A stretch of 64,000 nucleotides of DNA from Synaphobranchus kaupii (taxonomy: Eukaryota; Chordata; Actinopteri; Anguilliformes; Synaphobranchidae). Positions within the stretch are counted from its first letter, which is position 1. The number at the start of each line of letters is the position of its first letter. A model generated the notes under the pieces. The model saw nothing but the letters and a program-made list of their open reading frames with translations. It searched no databases and had not been told where the DNA came from. Of this stretch, positions 36,191 through 48,484 are shown one piece after another. The stretch covers positions 98,882,998 through 98,946,997 of the forward strand of contig CM056377.1 of assembly GCA_029718625.1 (NCBI GenBank). Reading direction: 5' to 3'. The position numbers were made by a program, and so were the translations under genes.

Positions 36191-37165
36191 GCTGCCCCCT
36201 AAGGACAGTAAGGGATGTGCATTCATTCCTCACCCTGCTCTGTCTCTTATGCCAGTCTACTGTAGTTCCACTGAATCAACATATTTTATATAATGGAACC
36301 ATATGCCAATTTACTATCTAGTCTAAAATGACAGACAATCTTCGAGGAGATCTTGAAGGAGAGCTTTGAAGTTCATTATCAAAGCCACCTGTGCTGTTGA
36401 TCGTTATTCATTTCATCATTCATTTGTGTCACAGGCGTCTTAATCGGGGGAGAAGATCTGTGTTTGTGGATGAAATATGTTTGCAGTTGAAAGGGCATTC
36501 TCCACGTGGTCTGGAAATAGGGGCCAGGGAATAACCAGTTAGACTCGAACATCGTTATCTCGGGGCAAGCTTCCTTTACAGCAGAACATTTAGAGAAGAC
36601 TAGGCCCCAGTCAGCACTAATGCTTTAATATCACATTTGCGTCTCTTCCTTTTAAACAACATACACAACCTTACTGAATTTAGGGAGGGGCTGAGAAGAA
36701 ATGCAGCTTACTTGCTACGGCATGCCCGGAGTAAACCGATGAATTATGAAACCATGTAGTTTAAATTGTTCTTAAAGAGACCTATGAATTAATTCAAAGA
36801 AAATTATTATTTTTTAAATGTAAAGGTAATTACTTAAAGCTGGCTGTCAAGGCAGAACGCTAACTGAAATTAGAGGAATGTGTCCAGCGGGCAGTGGCTC
36901 CGGTCCCGCCAACCTATTCGTTGGCAGGCGATTGGAAAAAGTCCACTCCTGACCCTGCTGGCTGTTGTTCATTGGATTGCCCAGAAGAGGTTATTTTCCA
37001 TTGCCTCCCTCACATGGGCAATTCAGTGATGTCAGGAAGGGTCAAGCGTATTACACCTGCTCTCAGCCCACCATGGTCAGGCCTCTCCAGCAGTTAATAG
37101 TCCAAGCTCAGCACACCAGAAATGTCAGCATTACCGGGACGTTCAAAATTACGCAGCCATTCCAT

Positions 37166-37166
37166 T

Positions 37167-37210
<44 letters not shown>
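37166..37210. repeat. (TA)n microsatellite
   Basis: About 45 bases of almost pure TA, with one TACA interruption. Confidence 0.95.
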
Positions 37211-37212
<2 letters not shown>

Positions 37213-38608
37213 GCAACTCATTAATCAGCTCAGGTAATTGTGAATGCTTATGTCTGATGAGTTCCTAGCTTGAGAATTACTGCAAACCTTGTTGCATTTT
37301 TCTTAGGTTTAATTCATGCTTTACTGGTAGCAATCTGTCTTTATAATTTAGTTCAAACATTTACAGTAAATTAAAAAGAAACAAAGTGGCTGGGTGTTGT
37401 AGAGGAAACTATTTTATATGAATATTCATTGCTAAATGCTGGAATACTGTGACCGCACACAAATCTAAGCAGGGTAGTCCTTGTTCTTTGATTTGACATT
37501 AATTGAGTTCATGATGAATGGCTTGCCCTCTTGACTATTATTCATAGGTATTGTCTATCCCTCTTTAATATAGCTGCAGTTTGAGTGCACCACTACATCA
37601 TATTCAGTTTTCACCAAAGTACATATTTTGATAGATGAATGTTCCACCGAAATGACTTGGAGTGATAAACAGGTTGTCATGCTAGTCACCTCTGGCCTCG
37701 GAAGGCATTATGCTTTCATGTCTTGTTTCTCTTTGTCTTTCCCTGAGTGTGTGCACTGCCACTCTGAGGCTTGTGGTAGTCACGATCAGTGTAGGGTAAG
37801 TCACAGTTCCCCGTTTGCTTCCCACCCCCCTCCCCCCACGCTATTTTGTATGCCAGAGCCGTGAATGACAGTGGCGGTGTGATTACCTCGCCAAGTAGTC
37901 AAGAGGAACGCTTAAACTGATGCTCTCCCTCAAAATCCGGTCCAGATCACTTTCATTTGTCGCTAAGCTTTGCGATACTGGCATCAAATCAGTCTAGTTT
38001 AATACCTCTCAAGTAGTAAATGGAGGGAACTGGTGGCTCTGAAATACTTTAAATTCACTGTTTTAAACGCCTGTGAGGATCGCCTCCCCGTCTCTGTGAA
38101 TTGTGGGAATGACGGAAGTCGAGAGCTATAAAGCGAGAACAGCAAGGTTAACCCTCTTTTTTTGTTCTGAAATAGAGATGACATCAGTTCTGTTCATCAT
38201 CTCCTGGAAGAATTGTCCCTCAGTGCCTTCACACACAGAGAGTCATGATGGGGTTTCTTTTTGAGACCCTACATCATTGAAAGATGACCTCTGGTTCACA
38301 GTCTGTTCTTGCCGATAGCTAAATGAATCCCATTCATCCTGATCATATTTCCTATAAATGTGTTTAGTTCAGCTTGATGTCAAAAAGAAAAATGCTGAAA
38401 TATGATGTGAATGCTGTCATTTTTTCCAGGCTGGCTTCTTTGCAGAAGCCAAGTGACTGTATTGTGAGTAGATTTGTTCATTCTCTACATTTCATAAAAG
38501 TCAGCCTTGGTCTCTGCTGTGCTGTGTATAAAGAAGTGGCCATCAGTGTATCCAGATTTCTTGGAGACTGCTCTGTTTTTCAGAGTTTTAGCTGCAGATG
38601 TGTCTACA

Positions 38609-39000
38609 CTAGGGGTGTGAATATTTCCCTATCAGAAGATTTGATATGCATCTTGGTACATGGTCTATAATACAACTTCAGGAAAGATACACTTGCAATG
38701 ATTCAATATGATTCAATCCGGTTCATCTCTGATTCAATTCAGCTCTGATTGAGTTCAATTTAGTTCCCATTCAGTCCAGTTCAGATGTGATACAATTCAG
38801 TTTAATTTAACATGTGTCACCTATATTGTCAGTAGAATTAATGTCCACTTATACAATCCCACTAATCTTCACCTTTTGAGTGCATTTTTGTTCCTCTGTG
38901 GTGCGATCAATTTTTTTTGCAACTTTTCACTTGATCGCACCAGAACTAGTTGCAAAATATAGGCCTAACTGTTTAGTTGCACTTTTTTTCTCTCAAATCC
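38609..39000. mobile_element. Probable non-autonomous hAT remnant
   Basis: CTAGGGGTGTGAATATTTCC near 38609 resembles the TAGGGGTGTGA start of several fish hAT families. It is followed by many GATTCAAT/GATTCAATTC units, which such elements commonly carry. The right end is not clear. Confidence 0.45.
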
Positions 39001-40968
39001 AAAAATTTTGCAAGGTCAAGCAGTTCCTTGTTTTTGGTGGGAGCTGTTAGAAATAGCTTCTGTTGGCTAAAAGTGGTGTTTGTTCGCTCTCTCCCTCTTG
39101 TTACTATTGGGGTTGTCTAATGACGTTATTCATTACCGTGAAATAACACTATTTACACTGAATAATAACACAACGGCCCGCACAGTGCCAAACTAAAAAA
39201 AGCAGAGTTCATGTTATTTTGACAGATTTTTTTCGGTTTTTGAGGGCCATATAGATTTTTGACCGGTTTTGCACCGGTTTGGTAATTTGGAATCAATGCA
39301 ACCACATCTTGACAGACACTTGGTCTTATTTTCATTTTTAATGTCTGTAGAGCAGTTGCTGTCTGGAATGTATTTACTACCCTCACCCTTCTGTAATTAC
39401 AGTACATCAGTGCTAATGCAGCTGAAAAACTAAATTTCAGCTGAAAATACGAACTAATTAATTTAATTTATGCTTTTTTGCTCTTTCATTTAACAACCTT
39501 TCCCCTCAGATTACACAAGGGTGTATGTAAACACAAGTTGACTTATGGCTTAATCATTGTGATGTGATCCAATTGAAAGCATTCGTCTGCATTTAAACCA
39601 AAACCCTTTCTTAATCTAAGCACATTAAATAAGCTGCTTTTTCAGAGTAACTTGTCTACCTACAGTTTTTTTTTGTTACTACTGGGTAGTAACAAAACAT
39701 CTATGACAACTGATGTTTAAATTTTTTATAATTTGAAGTTGCATTAAATATTTTGGTATTTACAGGTAAAATCATAGGATTATGTTGAAATGTGTTCGCA
39801 GAATGGCTGTCCTATTGAAAATCATGTTCATGAGCTTTGATGCAGGATATTTTTTTCTATATTAAATAATTAATATCATTAAACTCCTGTTAAGCCCTAA
39901 TGGATGTCAAACAGTTTTTTTACACCTATTTGTTTTAAATTTAGGTGACTTGCATAATTTGTTATGTGGTAAAAAAAAATGTGACCCAACGCGAGCTTGA
40001 GATATTTATACCAGAATTGCATTCCTGAAGATCAAATCTACCATTCACCTAAATTTCAAAATTTAAATTTTTGTGTAAATATATGAAATTTTGTTAAATA
40101 TTGTCGTTAGTCCTCCAGACATAAGAAATATCTCACCGTAAATGTTAGCGTTCCAAACAAAACTTTTGGCATTCAAACATTCTGTCGGATGTAGTTTTAA
40201 TGACAGAGATCATACTTTATCGGTCTCTGTGATGACAAGTTGTAATATAACGTAATACTGGTGCTTTAGTGTTATAAAGTAGTTGACAGAAATAATGACA
40301 GAAAGGACCGTTTTTCTTTCTTCTATTGTCTGAAATTATTTTTTTCTTTTTCTACTGTAGATGCCTTTGTTGAGGCTCATGGGTTATTGTAGTATTTGAA
40401 ATATCGAACTAACAAAAATATGATTTATCTTAAAGGAAGTTGAAAGATTTGTAACATTTCACAATCCAAGACAGTCTGTCTGCTGTTTAATAGTTCTTGT
40501 TGAAATCACTGCACTGATTTACATTTTTTTTAATTGCACTTTCAGTCAATTCACTTCACAGTTACCAACTTCAGTCATTTCACTGCTGTTAAACAGTCAC
40601 ATGATAGATAGGGTGAGGGTATTGGGACATTCCACCTTTAGTCTGCCATACGTCCTCCAAGATTCAGATGCAAATTGCTTTGGGGGCAGACAAAAGACAG
40701 CAGGAAGCCATTTTTCTCCAAGCATTCATATGCAAGGTATTGTGGGATAGCTACCTGGCAAGAAATTAGGTACCTGTTGATGAGGGCTATCAAAATGTAT
40801 GGACACTCCTTTAAGTGTTTTTGTTATATTTCAATAGGGAGAGCAGTTATCAATGTTATGAAGTTACATGATAATGGGGGGATAATGCCAAAATAATTAG
40901 GGAAGTAAAGAATGAAAAGGATCAGGGTTTAAAGCTGGTGTATTTTTTTCCATACACCAGTATTTTTT

Positions 40969-42802
40969 AATATATGGGTCAATGACAAATAAGGTTTTCA
41001 AAATGAAAAAAGAAAAGAAAATGGATTTTAAATACATTCTTAATTCCACAAGAATGTATCCTGTGTATTTATATTTGTTTCATAGCTTTTAAGGTGATAA
41101 ATACATTTTTAAACAAGATTTCAGATTTTACCACCCAGAAATGTAAGGTGGCGCGACCATATATGAATTTTGAATAATACACTTTCAATGTATTTACCAC
41201 TACTGAAAACCTGCAAATATGAATCATTGTAGTGTGTAAAATACACATCACATGGTAAATTCCACTTTAATTTCTTTATTTATGGCAGTTTTATTCCATT
41301 TATAGAAACGGCCACTTCTTTTTGTTTTCAAACACCTTATTTTCCATAGAGAGAAAGAAAACAAAAATTCTAACAGTAAAAATGATTTGTATACATTATT
41401 TAAAGATTTTCAGTTATATTTCTGATTTAATTTTGCAGACTGCAATGGGAATGGATACATTTAAATGTAAATTTGCTGGTCGCACCACCTGACCATGACC
41501 AGTCGCGCCACCTGACATTGTGCTCAATAACGATTGATATTCACTAAATAAAAAGAAGGATATGTAAATGCATTTTACTCTGGTTGCATTTGGCTTTTAT
41601 TTGAAACCTGAGCATTTTATACTGGAACTTAATCATACAATTACATTTCATTCAGGCCAGCAACAGTGGTAATGTCAATAAGATAACATTTGATCAATGC
41701 TTTAAAAATAAAACTGAAACATCAAGTCTCAAGGAACACATTTCAAATAATTTCTTAAACTATCTCTATGCTGTGCTGTTTTTTATTTGCTTGATTATGG
41801 CATCTACAAAAATGAATGAAAAAATAATAACTTAAAAAGTACAATATGCAACTTTGAGTATCAATTTTGGTTATATAGTCCTATATTCTTGAAGAGTAGG
41901 ACTTTTTTCACCTTTAAATAACTTCATATCATACAGAAAGATGTATATATTTAAGAAAATGTATTTAATATCTTCAAACACATTAATTAATATCACTTAT
42001 TTCAATTGGTTTAACTAATTCTAGTCGCGCCACCTGACATATTGGTCGCACCACCTGACTTTTCAAACTCAATTCAAATCTAACTGGAATTAACTTGAAC
42101 ACCTATATACATTTTTGTCCTTGAACTCAAGGTTATACATATATTTTTTCAATCAAATACACATTTTCTGAATAAAAACAAATTTTCATAGTTTTCCAGG
42201 GGTCATACCACCTGACATGGTAAGTTGAACCAACCTCACCATTACTCAAAAACGTCAAATTATGTAATATTTGTGGGAGAGTAACTAACCTTGTTACCGC
42301 ATGACAGGGGTCCTGTGGGGTCTTCTGTGTGATGTACACCCTGTTGCATCGTTTTCTTACAGGCACAGTACATAAAATGATGTTTTTATGTCGGTCACCC
42401 CCCCTGACATTTGGAGAAGTCAATTTCTCGGACAAAGGTTTTTTAAGTAATAGAATAGTTTTGAAATAGGACTGTTAAACTACTTTCCGTCATTTATAAG
42501 CAATCTAACATAAAATCATGCCAAACTACTTGATTAGGAATTTTATTGAGAAAATTATCCTTTTTATTGCAGTTTTGTTCTCTGCATGTATGTTCGGACG
42601 TTCGCACCACCTGACATTTTGAGACTTTAGAACACCAAAACTCGAAAAAATAAATTGAATTTCAATAAAATGAGAAGCCTTTCTCATAAAGGAGATATTG
42701 TAGTGCAATGTGATATATAACATGTTTTTTTTTATTATTGTTTTTAGGAAAGTAATGAATTCGGACACAGAAAAATCACGTCATGTCCTTGACCCATATA
42801 TT
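40969..42802. mobile_element. Unclassified 1.83-kb element with inverted ends and an internal motif array
   Basis: AATATATGGGTCAATGACA at 40969-40987 pairs with 42784-42802 (18 of 19 bases), which defines the ends. Inside, a motif close to GGTCGCACCACCTGACAT occurs seven times in direct orientation (near 41477, 41499, 42021, 42041, 42200, 42391 and 42600) and once inverted (41140-41160). No protein of known type is encoded. I cannot assign a superfamily. The repeated motif could be a subterminal transposase-binding site. Confidence 0.7.
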
Positions 42803-43412
42803 TAAATTAATTTATGGTTTAAACACTATCATAATCAAACTTATTCAAAATCATAGCAAGCAGTAGGTTAGGGACTACACAAATATAACAATTTCATACA
42901 ATAGGTCCTGGTTTGAGGGTGTATGTTATGATGAGAAAGGGCAGAATTCACAACAAAATCTGCAAAAACACAATATTCAAATAGTCATATCTCCAGAGAT
43001 ATTTATCCAATCTCATCAAGTGATACCTCATTTTTGGAGCTCTCTGATTCTGTACTTTTTCCATCAGATAAAAAGCTGAAAAAATCTCATTTTGAAACAT
43101 GTATCCAAACAGAAATGTAGTTTAAACAGGCTCTCAAAAAGTATGTTATGCACATGACTGATTTGTGCCCAAAACGATTAACGATGGATGTGTTCATCAA
43201 GTGTTTTGATGAACACATCCAATTTTAATGTCCACATCTATAAAGTGCTGTTATTACTGTACTTTTTTTATCCTACCAATTATGCTTGTTTCTGTGATGA
43301 CTCAGTGTAATTGATAATGGAGCCTAAATGTGCTCAGTGCTGCCTTAATAGTAGAATAGTGGAATAGTAAAGACAAATCTAAAGCCTTTTTTGCACATTA
43401 ATGTACCAAATG

Positions 43413-43417
<5 letters not shown>
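42803..43417. other. End of NOS1AP intron with a perfect hairpin
   Basis: AT-rich sequence without coding capacity. 43186-43200 (GGATGTGTTCATCAA) is the exact reverse complement of 43206-43220, with a five-base loop and one further flanking pair, giving a 16-bp stem about 250 bases before the next exon. Confidence 0.75.
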
Positions 43418-43455
<38 letters not shown>

Positions 43456-43471
43456 GCGTGTGCGTGTGCAG
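43418..43471. repeat. NOS1AP: (GT)n microsatellite forming the splice acceptor tract
   Basis: A run of GT and GTGC units extends up to the acceptor GCAG at 43468-43471. A conventional pyrimidine tract is absent, so the pre-mRNA has a UG-rich stretch right at the 3' splice site. UG repeats are bound by TDP-43 and CELF proteins. Confidence 0.95.
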
Positions 43472-43637
43472 GTTCACCTGCTGAAGGACCAGATCTCAGC
43501 GGAGGCTGCAGCAAGGATAGAGGCTCAGGCGCGGGTCCACCAGCTGCTGCTGCAGAATAAAGACATGCTGCAGCACATCTCCCTGCTGGTGAAACAGATA
43601 CAAGAGCTGGAGCTCAAACTGTCCGGACGCAGCTCCA
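43472..43637 (+). CDS. NOS1AP: NOS1AP exon: coiled coil
   Basis: This exon begins [20 protein letters not shown] and continues [35 protein letters not shown], almost identical to the mammalian protein and with an obvious heptad pattern. The coiled coil probably supports self-association or partner binding. It starts on a codon boundary and ends one base into a codon (donor GTAAGA). That base pairs with TG at 44024 to form the Met of MGSQDSLLE, exactly as in mammals. The acceptor is unusual: a GT microsatellite instead of a pyrimidine tract. Confidence 0.97.
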
Positions 43638-44023
43638 GTAAGACACTTCTCCCACGTCACGCACGTAGTTTGTCACCTCAACGAGTTAGCGGCCCATCGT
43701 TCATTCTTCAGCTGTCGCTCAGCCTCTCAAAAGTGAGCTCAGTCCCTCCCTCGTGGTCAGAATGACCCAGTGAGTCCGTACACCTCCTGAAATAAATGAA
43801 AGTTTTCTGGCTTTAGAAGGCTATAAAAGCTTCGCATCAGTTTTACATTGCTGTAATTTGAAGGGGTAAGAAACATCTTGCAGTAATTTATCCAGCTTTG
43901 AGATATCCCGCTTACGTGCAAAGTTAAGCAGGTTGGCGTGTGTTTGCGTGTGCATTGTGATTGTAATGAGGTTGTATTGAGCTCCTGTGTGTGTTTTTTT
44001 GTGTGCCCCTGCTCTCCTCGCAG
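43638..44023. other. NOS1AP: Short NOS1AP intron (386 bp)
   Basis: A clean intron from GTAAGA to CTCCTCGCAG. Open frames run into it from the flanking exons but lose all NOS1AP similarity at the splice sites. Confidence 0.9.
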
Positions 44024-44466
44024 TGGGCTCCCAGGACAGCCTGCTTGAAATCACCTTCCGTGCCAACATGCCTCCGGTCCTGTGCGACCCCACCACGCCC
44101 CGGCCAGAGGAGGTGGGCCTGCCGCCGCTCAACGACGGGACTCAGCTCTCCCTGCCGCTGGACAGCCCGCTAGGTAGGGACGACCGCCTGGTAAAGCTGG
44201 AGTGTTTCCGCTTCCTCCCGGGGCCCGCCCTGCTGGAGGCGGGCCGGTGGCCCCCACAGGTGTCCGGGGACAACTTCCTTGGCAGCCTGGAGTTCCTCAA
44301 ATTCCGGGAGTCGGGCATCGCCTCGGAGTACGAGTCCAACACGGACGACAGCGACGACCCCGACAGCTGGGGGCACGAGGACGAGGACGACGGCGCCCTG
44401 CGCCTCCTCAATGTGCTGTACAAGCAGGGACCGCCCAACTGCCTCGACGACGAGATTGCCGTCTAG
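44024..44466 (+). CDS. NOS1AP: NOS1AP last exon: nNOS-binding C-terminus ending EIAV
   Basis: Encodes GSQDSLLEITFRANMPPVLC, DPTTPRPEEVGLPPL, SPLGRDDRLVKLECFRFLPG, LEFLKFRESGIASEYESNTD, an Asp/Glu-rich run and LLNVLYKQGPPNCLDDEIAV, then TAG at 44464-44466. The final EIAV is the PDZ ligand that binds the PDZ domain of neuronal NOS. An E-x-F sequence (ECF) of the kind reported as a second nNOS contact is also present, but I have not verified that it is the same site. Both SPLG and VKLECFRFL match mammals. Oddly, the exon contains an internal donor after 44173 that would remove this whole functional end. Confidence 0.97.
44170..44180 (+). promoter_or_regulatory. NOS1AP: Internal alternative 5' splice site in the last NOS1AP exon
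   Basis: The sequence CTAG|GTAGGGA gives a plausible donor after base 44173. Using it leaves one base of a codon (G), and the acceptor at 57137/57138 supplies TT, restoring the frame as SPL-V-DQSMFEN. The phase match is seen directly; use of the site is inferred. Confidence 0.65.
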
Positions 44467-47400
44467 CACCTCCCCCTGCCCTGCCCCCTCCCCCACACAC
44501 ACTCGCCACTCTGACCACACCCGTTCCAAGCACCTGGTGAATACACTTGTGAGGAGTAAGACTAACCTGCATTGCTCCTCCTGCTCCCAAACACGGTGGC
44601 GTCATTGTGTCACATAGAGAATCTGGAACACATAATGTGGCAATTTTGCAGGCACAGATCCTGTGCTTGCAAAATTGTGCGTTGTTAGAATGAGTGGTGC
44701 AAGCAGCCAATCAGAAGAGCAGAGGGTGAGGTGATGTTGGGAGCCCAGCACAGTGCATGTGCGCTCTTCTCGTTGCTATTCCAGGCAAGGCAAAAGATGA
44801 AGGACATTCGATGACCAGCTGCCATCCATTATGAGGCCAGCCCTCTAAAAAACTTAAAACGGAGACGATTTTTTTTAGCAGAATATCTATATCTATATAT
44901 AATTCTATGTATAATATGTATATGTAAGGGAAGACTACATTTTATACATGGTACTGTGAAGCTATAATGCAATAGTTTAACAATATAGTGCTTTTGTGCC
45001 GAGAACCCCCTCACATTCGCGTAGCATGTGTGCTCTACTACACATCTCGCGCAAGTTCATTCAGATGTGGCTCCGTTCTTGACGTTTGGCATGCAGTCAA
45101 AAATCATCCAATTTCGGTTTTATCTGTGATTGTAGCATGTGCGCAGCTTTGCGCACATTTAATTTAATTTATGATGGCTCCTAGCATGCTATTGCTCTGT
45201 CTAGCATCAGCAAGAATTTTCCCCAAAACCAAGTTGTGCTTGGCAGTCAGGCTACACAAGTGCCATCTGAGGTAATCGATTTAAAGAGCACAGTGAAACT
45301 CGCCAATCGCTGAAGTGGACCACATTAATTCGCCTTTGTCCTTGTTTGTGGTGTATGGATGTCTGCAGAAAGCTGCCACGTGACTCATTGAAAAAGGCTG
45401 GGTAAATCGTTTGCTCCTTGTTCATCATTCTGACGATGTAGGTTACCGAATGCAATGGCATTCTTCTGTGGTTGCCTGATTAGACCGTAAAGACGGTCAT
45501 CACGACCTTTTGGAAACCGTTTAATCAGCACCCCATCACCCTTCAGGAAAAAAATAATCACCCTTTGTCGTTTTTAAAAACATGGCATACAACATGCTTC
45601 ATTGTGTGACCTTCCCGTCTCCAGATAGATGGTGACATTGCTTTAACCTATAGCTTTCATCCGGTGCCATTTACGGCGAGCGGAATGATTTGCTTTGGCC
45701 TTCTGTGTTTTGCAGCTTGATTGGGTGAGCGGTGGAGACGGAGGCAGAGGCAGACTAATACATGTGCAGGAGTGTGTTTGTGATCCCAGGTCTCAGAGCT
45801 AAGAGGAGAGCAGGAGTGTGTTTGTGATCCCGGGTCTCAGAGCTAAGAGGAGAGCAGGAGCATAGCAATGCTATGCTCGCTCCTCTAATGAGGGTTACAG
45901 GGCAGACCGTGCAGGCAGCACCAGACCCCCAGGCCTAGGCCCAGGTGTGGAGTGGCAGAAAGAGCCTCACCTGAAATAACATTGTAGATACCCTGACACA
46001 CGTACTTTGCTAAATATTGACTTGTGCATTTCATCCGCCTCTCAAAAGCGCTTGTTAGTTGGTGGTCATCGTAATTTCACAGAAGAATCAATGGGCCGGT
46101 CAGAACTCAGCCTGCCCCACTTAGACCCTCTCTGCCGTCGTGTAATCCCCGAGAAGCCTGCGGAGCGGCGCTTTCACCAGCAGCCAATCAGAGTGGAGCC
46201 CTGAGTCCGGATAGATCTCAGAGGGCAATGACTGGACTGTAGGAAGACTAAACTGATCTGCAGGCATTGTGGTGAGGAGTGATAACTAGAGAGCAGAGGA
46301 TATGCAAATGTAGCAACAAACTGATTATAAAACGCAGTAGTGTAAACAGCTTAAGAACTGGAAGAGCTCATTGGCTGATTTTTTATATATCCACAGCAGA
46401 CATTTGTTTCTATGAGGCAGTGCTTATGGAAGTTTGAGTAATGTTATGAGACACTTTGCATGGTGGCATACAGTAGATATATTTTACTATGTGACACACA
46501 CACACGCAAGGTAGTTGGTGATTTACTGAACATTTCAGTCCTTTGATAATATCAGCTTTAAAGTGATAGTTCCCTTTCTGAGGTTTTTTAAATATTATTT
46601 AGTGTATTTATTGTTTTTTGATTGGCACAGACAGGTTTTATGCGCAATGAAGGATATTTTCGATATTTAGAGACGTTTCTGACAACCTGGCGGCTTTTCA
46701 ATTTCTGGTGTTAATGCATTGGGTTCCGTGATCTAAAGTGAAAAGAACAGACTGCAAGTTACTCAGAGCAGCTTGTACAGTGAAGTTATACATGCAGAGG
46801 TTTATAAAAACATAATGTTTCATTTTATTTTCGGTTAGAACTATTTCCCATGGCACATGCAACCTGAGACCACTGCACTCAAGGAAATTGTGGCATGGCT
46901 TCCAATTTCAGCATTTCAGGATTACTATATGGGTCCTTGGGAGTGAATAACTGAGAAGGACAGTAAAAAATGTTATTTATGTATATAATTCTGTGGAAGC
47001 ATAAACACGCAAAATGTAAATGTTGATCTTAATTGGTTAACGTAAATGTAATCATACGCTTTGCCATTTCAGTTACTTACCACGTGCACCTATATTGTAC
47101 TGAAATGCATTCTTTCAGATTGCATAAACAATTCATTGTTTGAATACATATCATGTATGCCAAAATGTAAATGAAAATACAATAATTCATTAATTTTCTT
47201 TAGCATCTTGGTTCAACGCTGCCATAATGCAAATTGAAATGTTAATTTGATATATGAAGTACATTTCCTTCCTGATACCACAAATAGTGTGCCTGTATTG
47301 GAATTGAAATGTTTTATTCAGATTGACAATGCATTTCCTTTGCCTTCATAGCCCTACGAGCCCTGCATGTTAGAAGATTAATACGGTCTTTTTTTTACTT

Positions 47401-48484
47401 TTAAAAGAAAACATCTGTTGACAAATCTGGTGTGTTAGTTTGATGAGGTGTTAAAATTTAAAGAGAGGATGTACGGCTATGGCTATCCCATCACAGCTCA
47501 CAAACCATTTTTTATTATTTGACTATTATTTATCGTGAACTTTTATGATTTATGAAAACATGTTTTTTCTCCATATCTGGCAAATAAATGTAAAAATAAT
47601 CAGCGCTACCGTCGCCCCTCCAAATGCTGAAATGTGAAAAGGCAGAAGCCATATGCAGAGGCACAGTGGGAGATTTTACGGAGAGAAAAGTTAGTGTCCC
47701 CTGAGACCATTCAGAGGCACAGAAGACACATGGACAATTCACGGCGGCAAGCTGCTATCACCTCCCAGCTTTGAGCTGAATCGTAATTGAAATCTTTTGG
47801 GAACATCCAGGCCTGTTTTGGCACTGCTGCCACAGTCCCCAGATAAGTGAGAGGCTGTTTACATCTTTGCAGGATGAATACTGATGCGTATGCATACCTC
47901 CCACTTCCAAGATTAGATGGTGAAAGCATACGGCTCGTAAAGAGTGCCGTTTAAACTTTCACTTTCATCCAGTTGGACCTGTCGCATAATACTTTTCACT
48001 TAGAGGTCAGGAAATATAAATAATTGACATGCCCCTGATTGTGAGTCAATATGGGCCATTATTTCAGGGCCTCTGCATTGAGAATTCCTGATTTCATGAA
48101 GAATGACTGGCAGCTTGAATTGATGTTTGGCTACCACCAATTTGTTGGTGGAGAGGATCGCAGGCCTGATGCACAGGATGTGTGCTAAACTTGAAAATGG
48201 GCATATCGATCCGTCATTTGAAACAACAGAAATCAATGAGGCGCATTTCACAAGGTGACTACAATTGCATGAGCACCATAGCTGAGTCAATGAAATGTTG
48301 TTTTAAAGGAGCTATAATGAACATTGACACCGAGCGTTTAAAATGGGTACTGCAGTCCAAATTCATGATATTGGAGAGTTGTCTCCGCCCGCCCCCTCCT
48401 CCCCAGACTCCAAGCTCACAAGGGTTGCCAGGTTGAGGACACTGAACGAACACAAGCGCAAGATGAGCCGAGCGCAACATTATA
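44467..48484 (+). other. NOS1AP 3' UTR, then intergenic or readthrough intron
   Basis: No coding exon after the stop at 44464-44466. I cannot place the poly(A) site with confidence. A 44-base unit is tandemly duplicated at 45767-45854 and followed by a small hairpin (GAGCATAGCAATGCTATGCTC). The 46980-47130 part is AT-rich with homeobox-like cores. Confidence 0.5.
45767..45854. repeat. 44-bp tandem duplication
   Basis: The unit starting CAGGAGTGTGTTTGTGATCC at 45767 repeats from 45811 with a single A-to-G change. Just after it, GAGCATAGCA and TGCTATGCTC form an inverted repeat. Confidence 0.9.

Larger units (their letters stand above)
35155..40968. other. NOS1AP intron with SINE, microsatellite and hAT-like remnants
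   Basis: No exon visible. It contains a tRNA-type SINE copy (35990-36190), a TA microsatellite (about 37166-37210) and hAT-like sequence with many GATTCAATTC units from about 38609. The 36300-36480 segment lacks repeat features and could be conserved non-coding sequence. A perfect 11-base inverted repeat (GGTGCGATCAA/TTGATCGCACC) lies at 38900-38941. Confidence 0.5.

Noticed and set aside
41140..42621. Repeated 18-base motif as a CRISPR-like array
   Set aside because: Spacing is irregular (from a few bases to several hundred), one copy is inverted, and the setting is a vertebrate genome.
44142..44710. Several long open frames on both strands over the last NOS1AP exon
   Set aside because: The exon is GC-rich with few stops in any frame. 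Only the frame ending EIAV matches a known protein.
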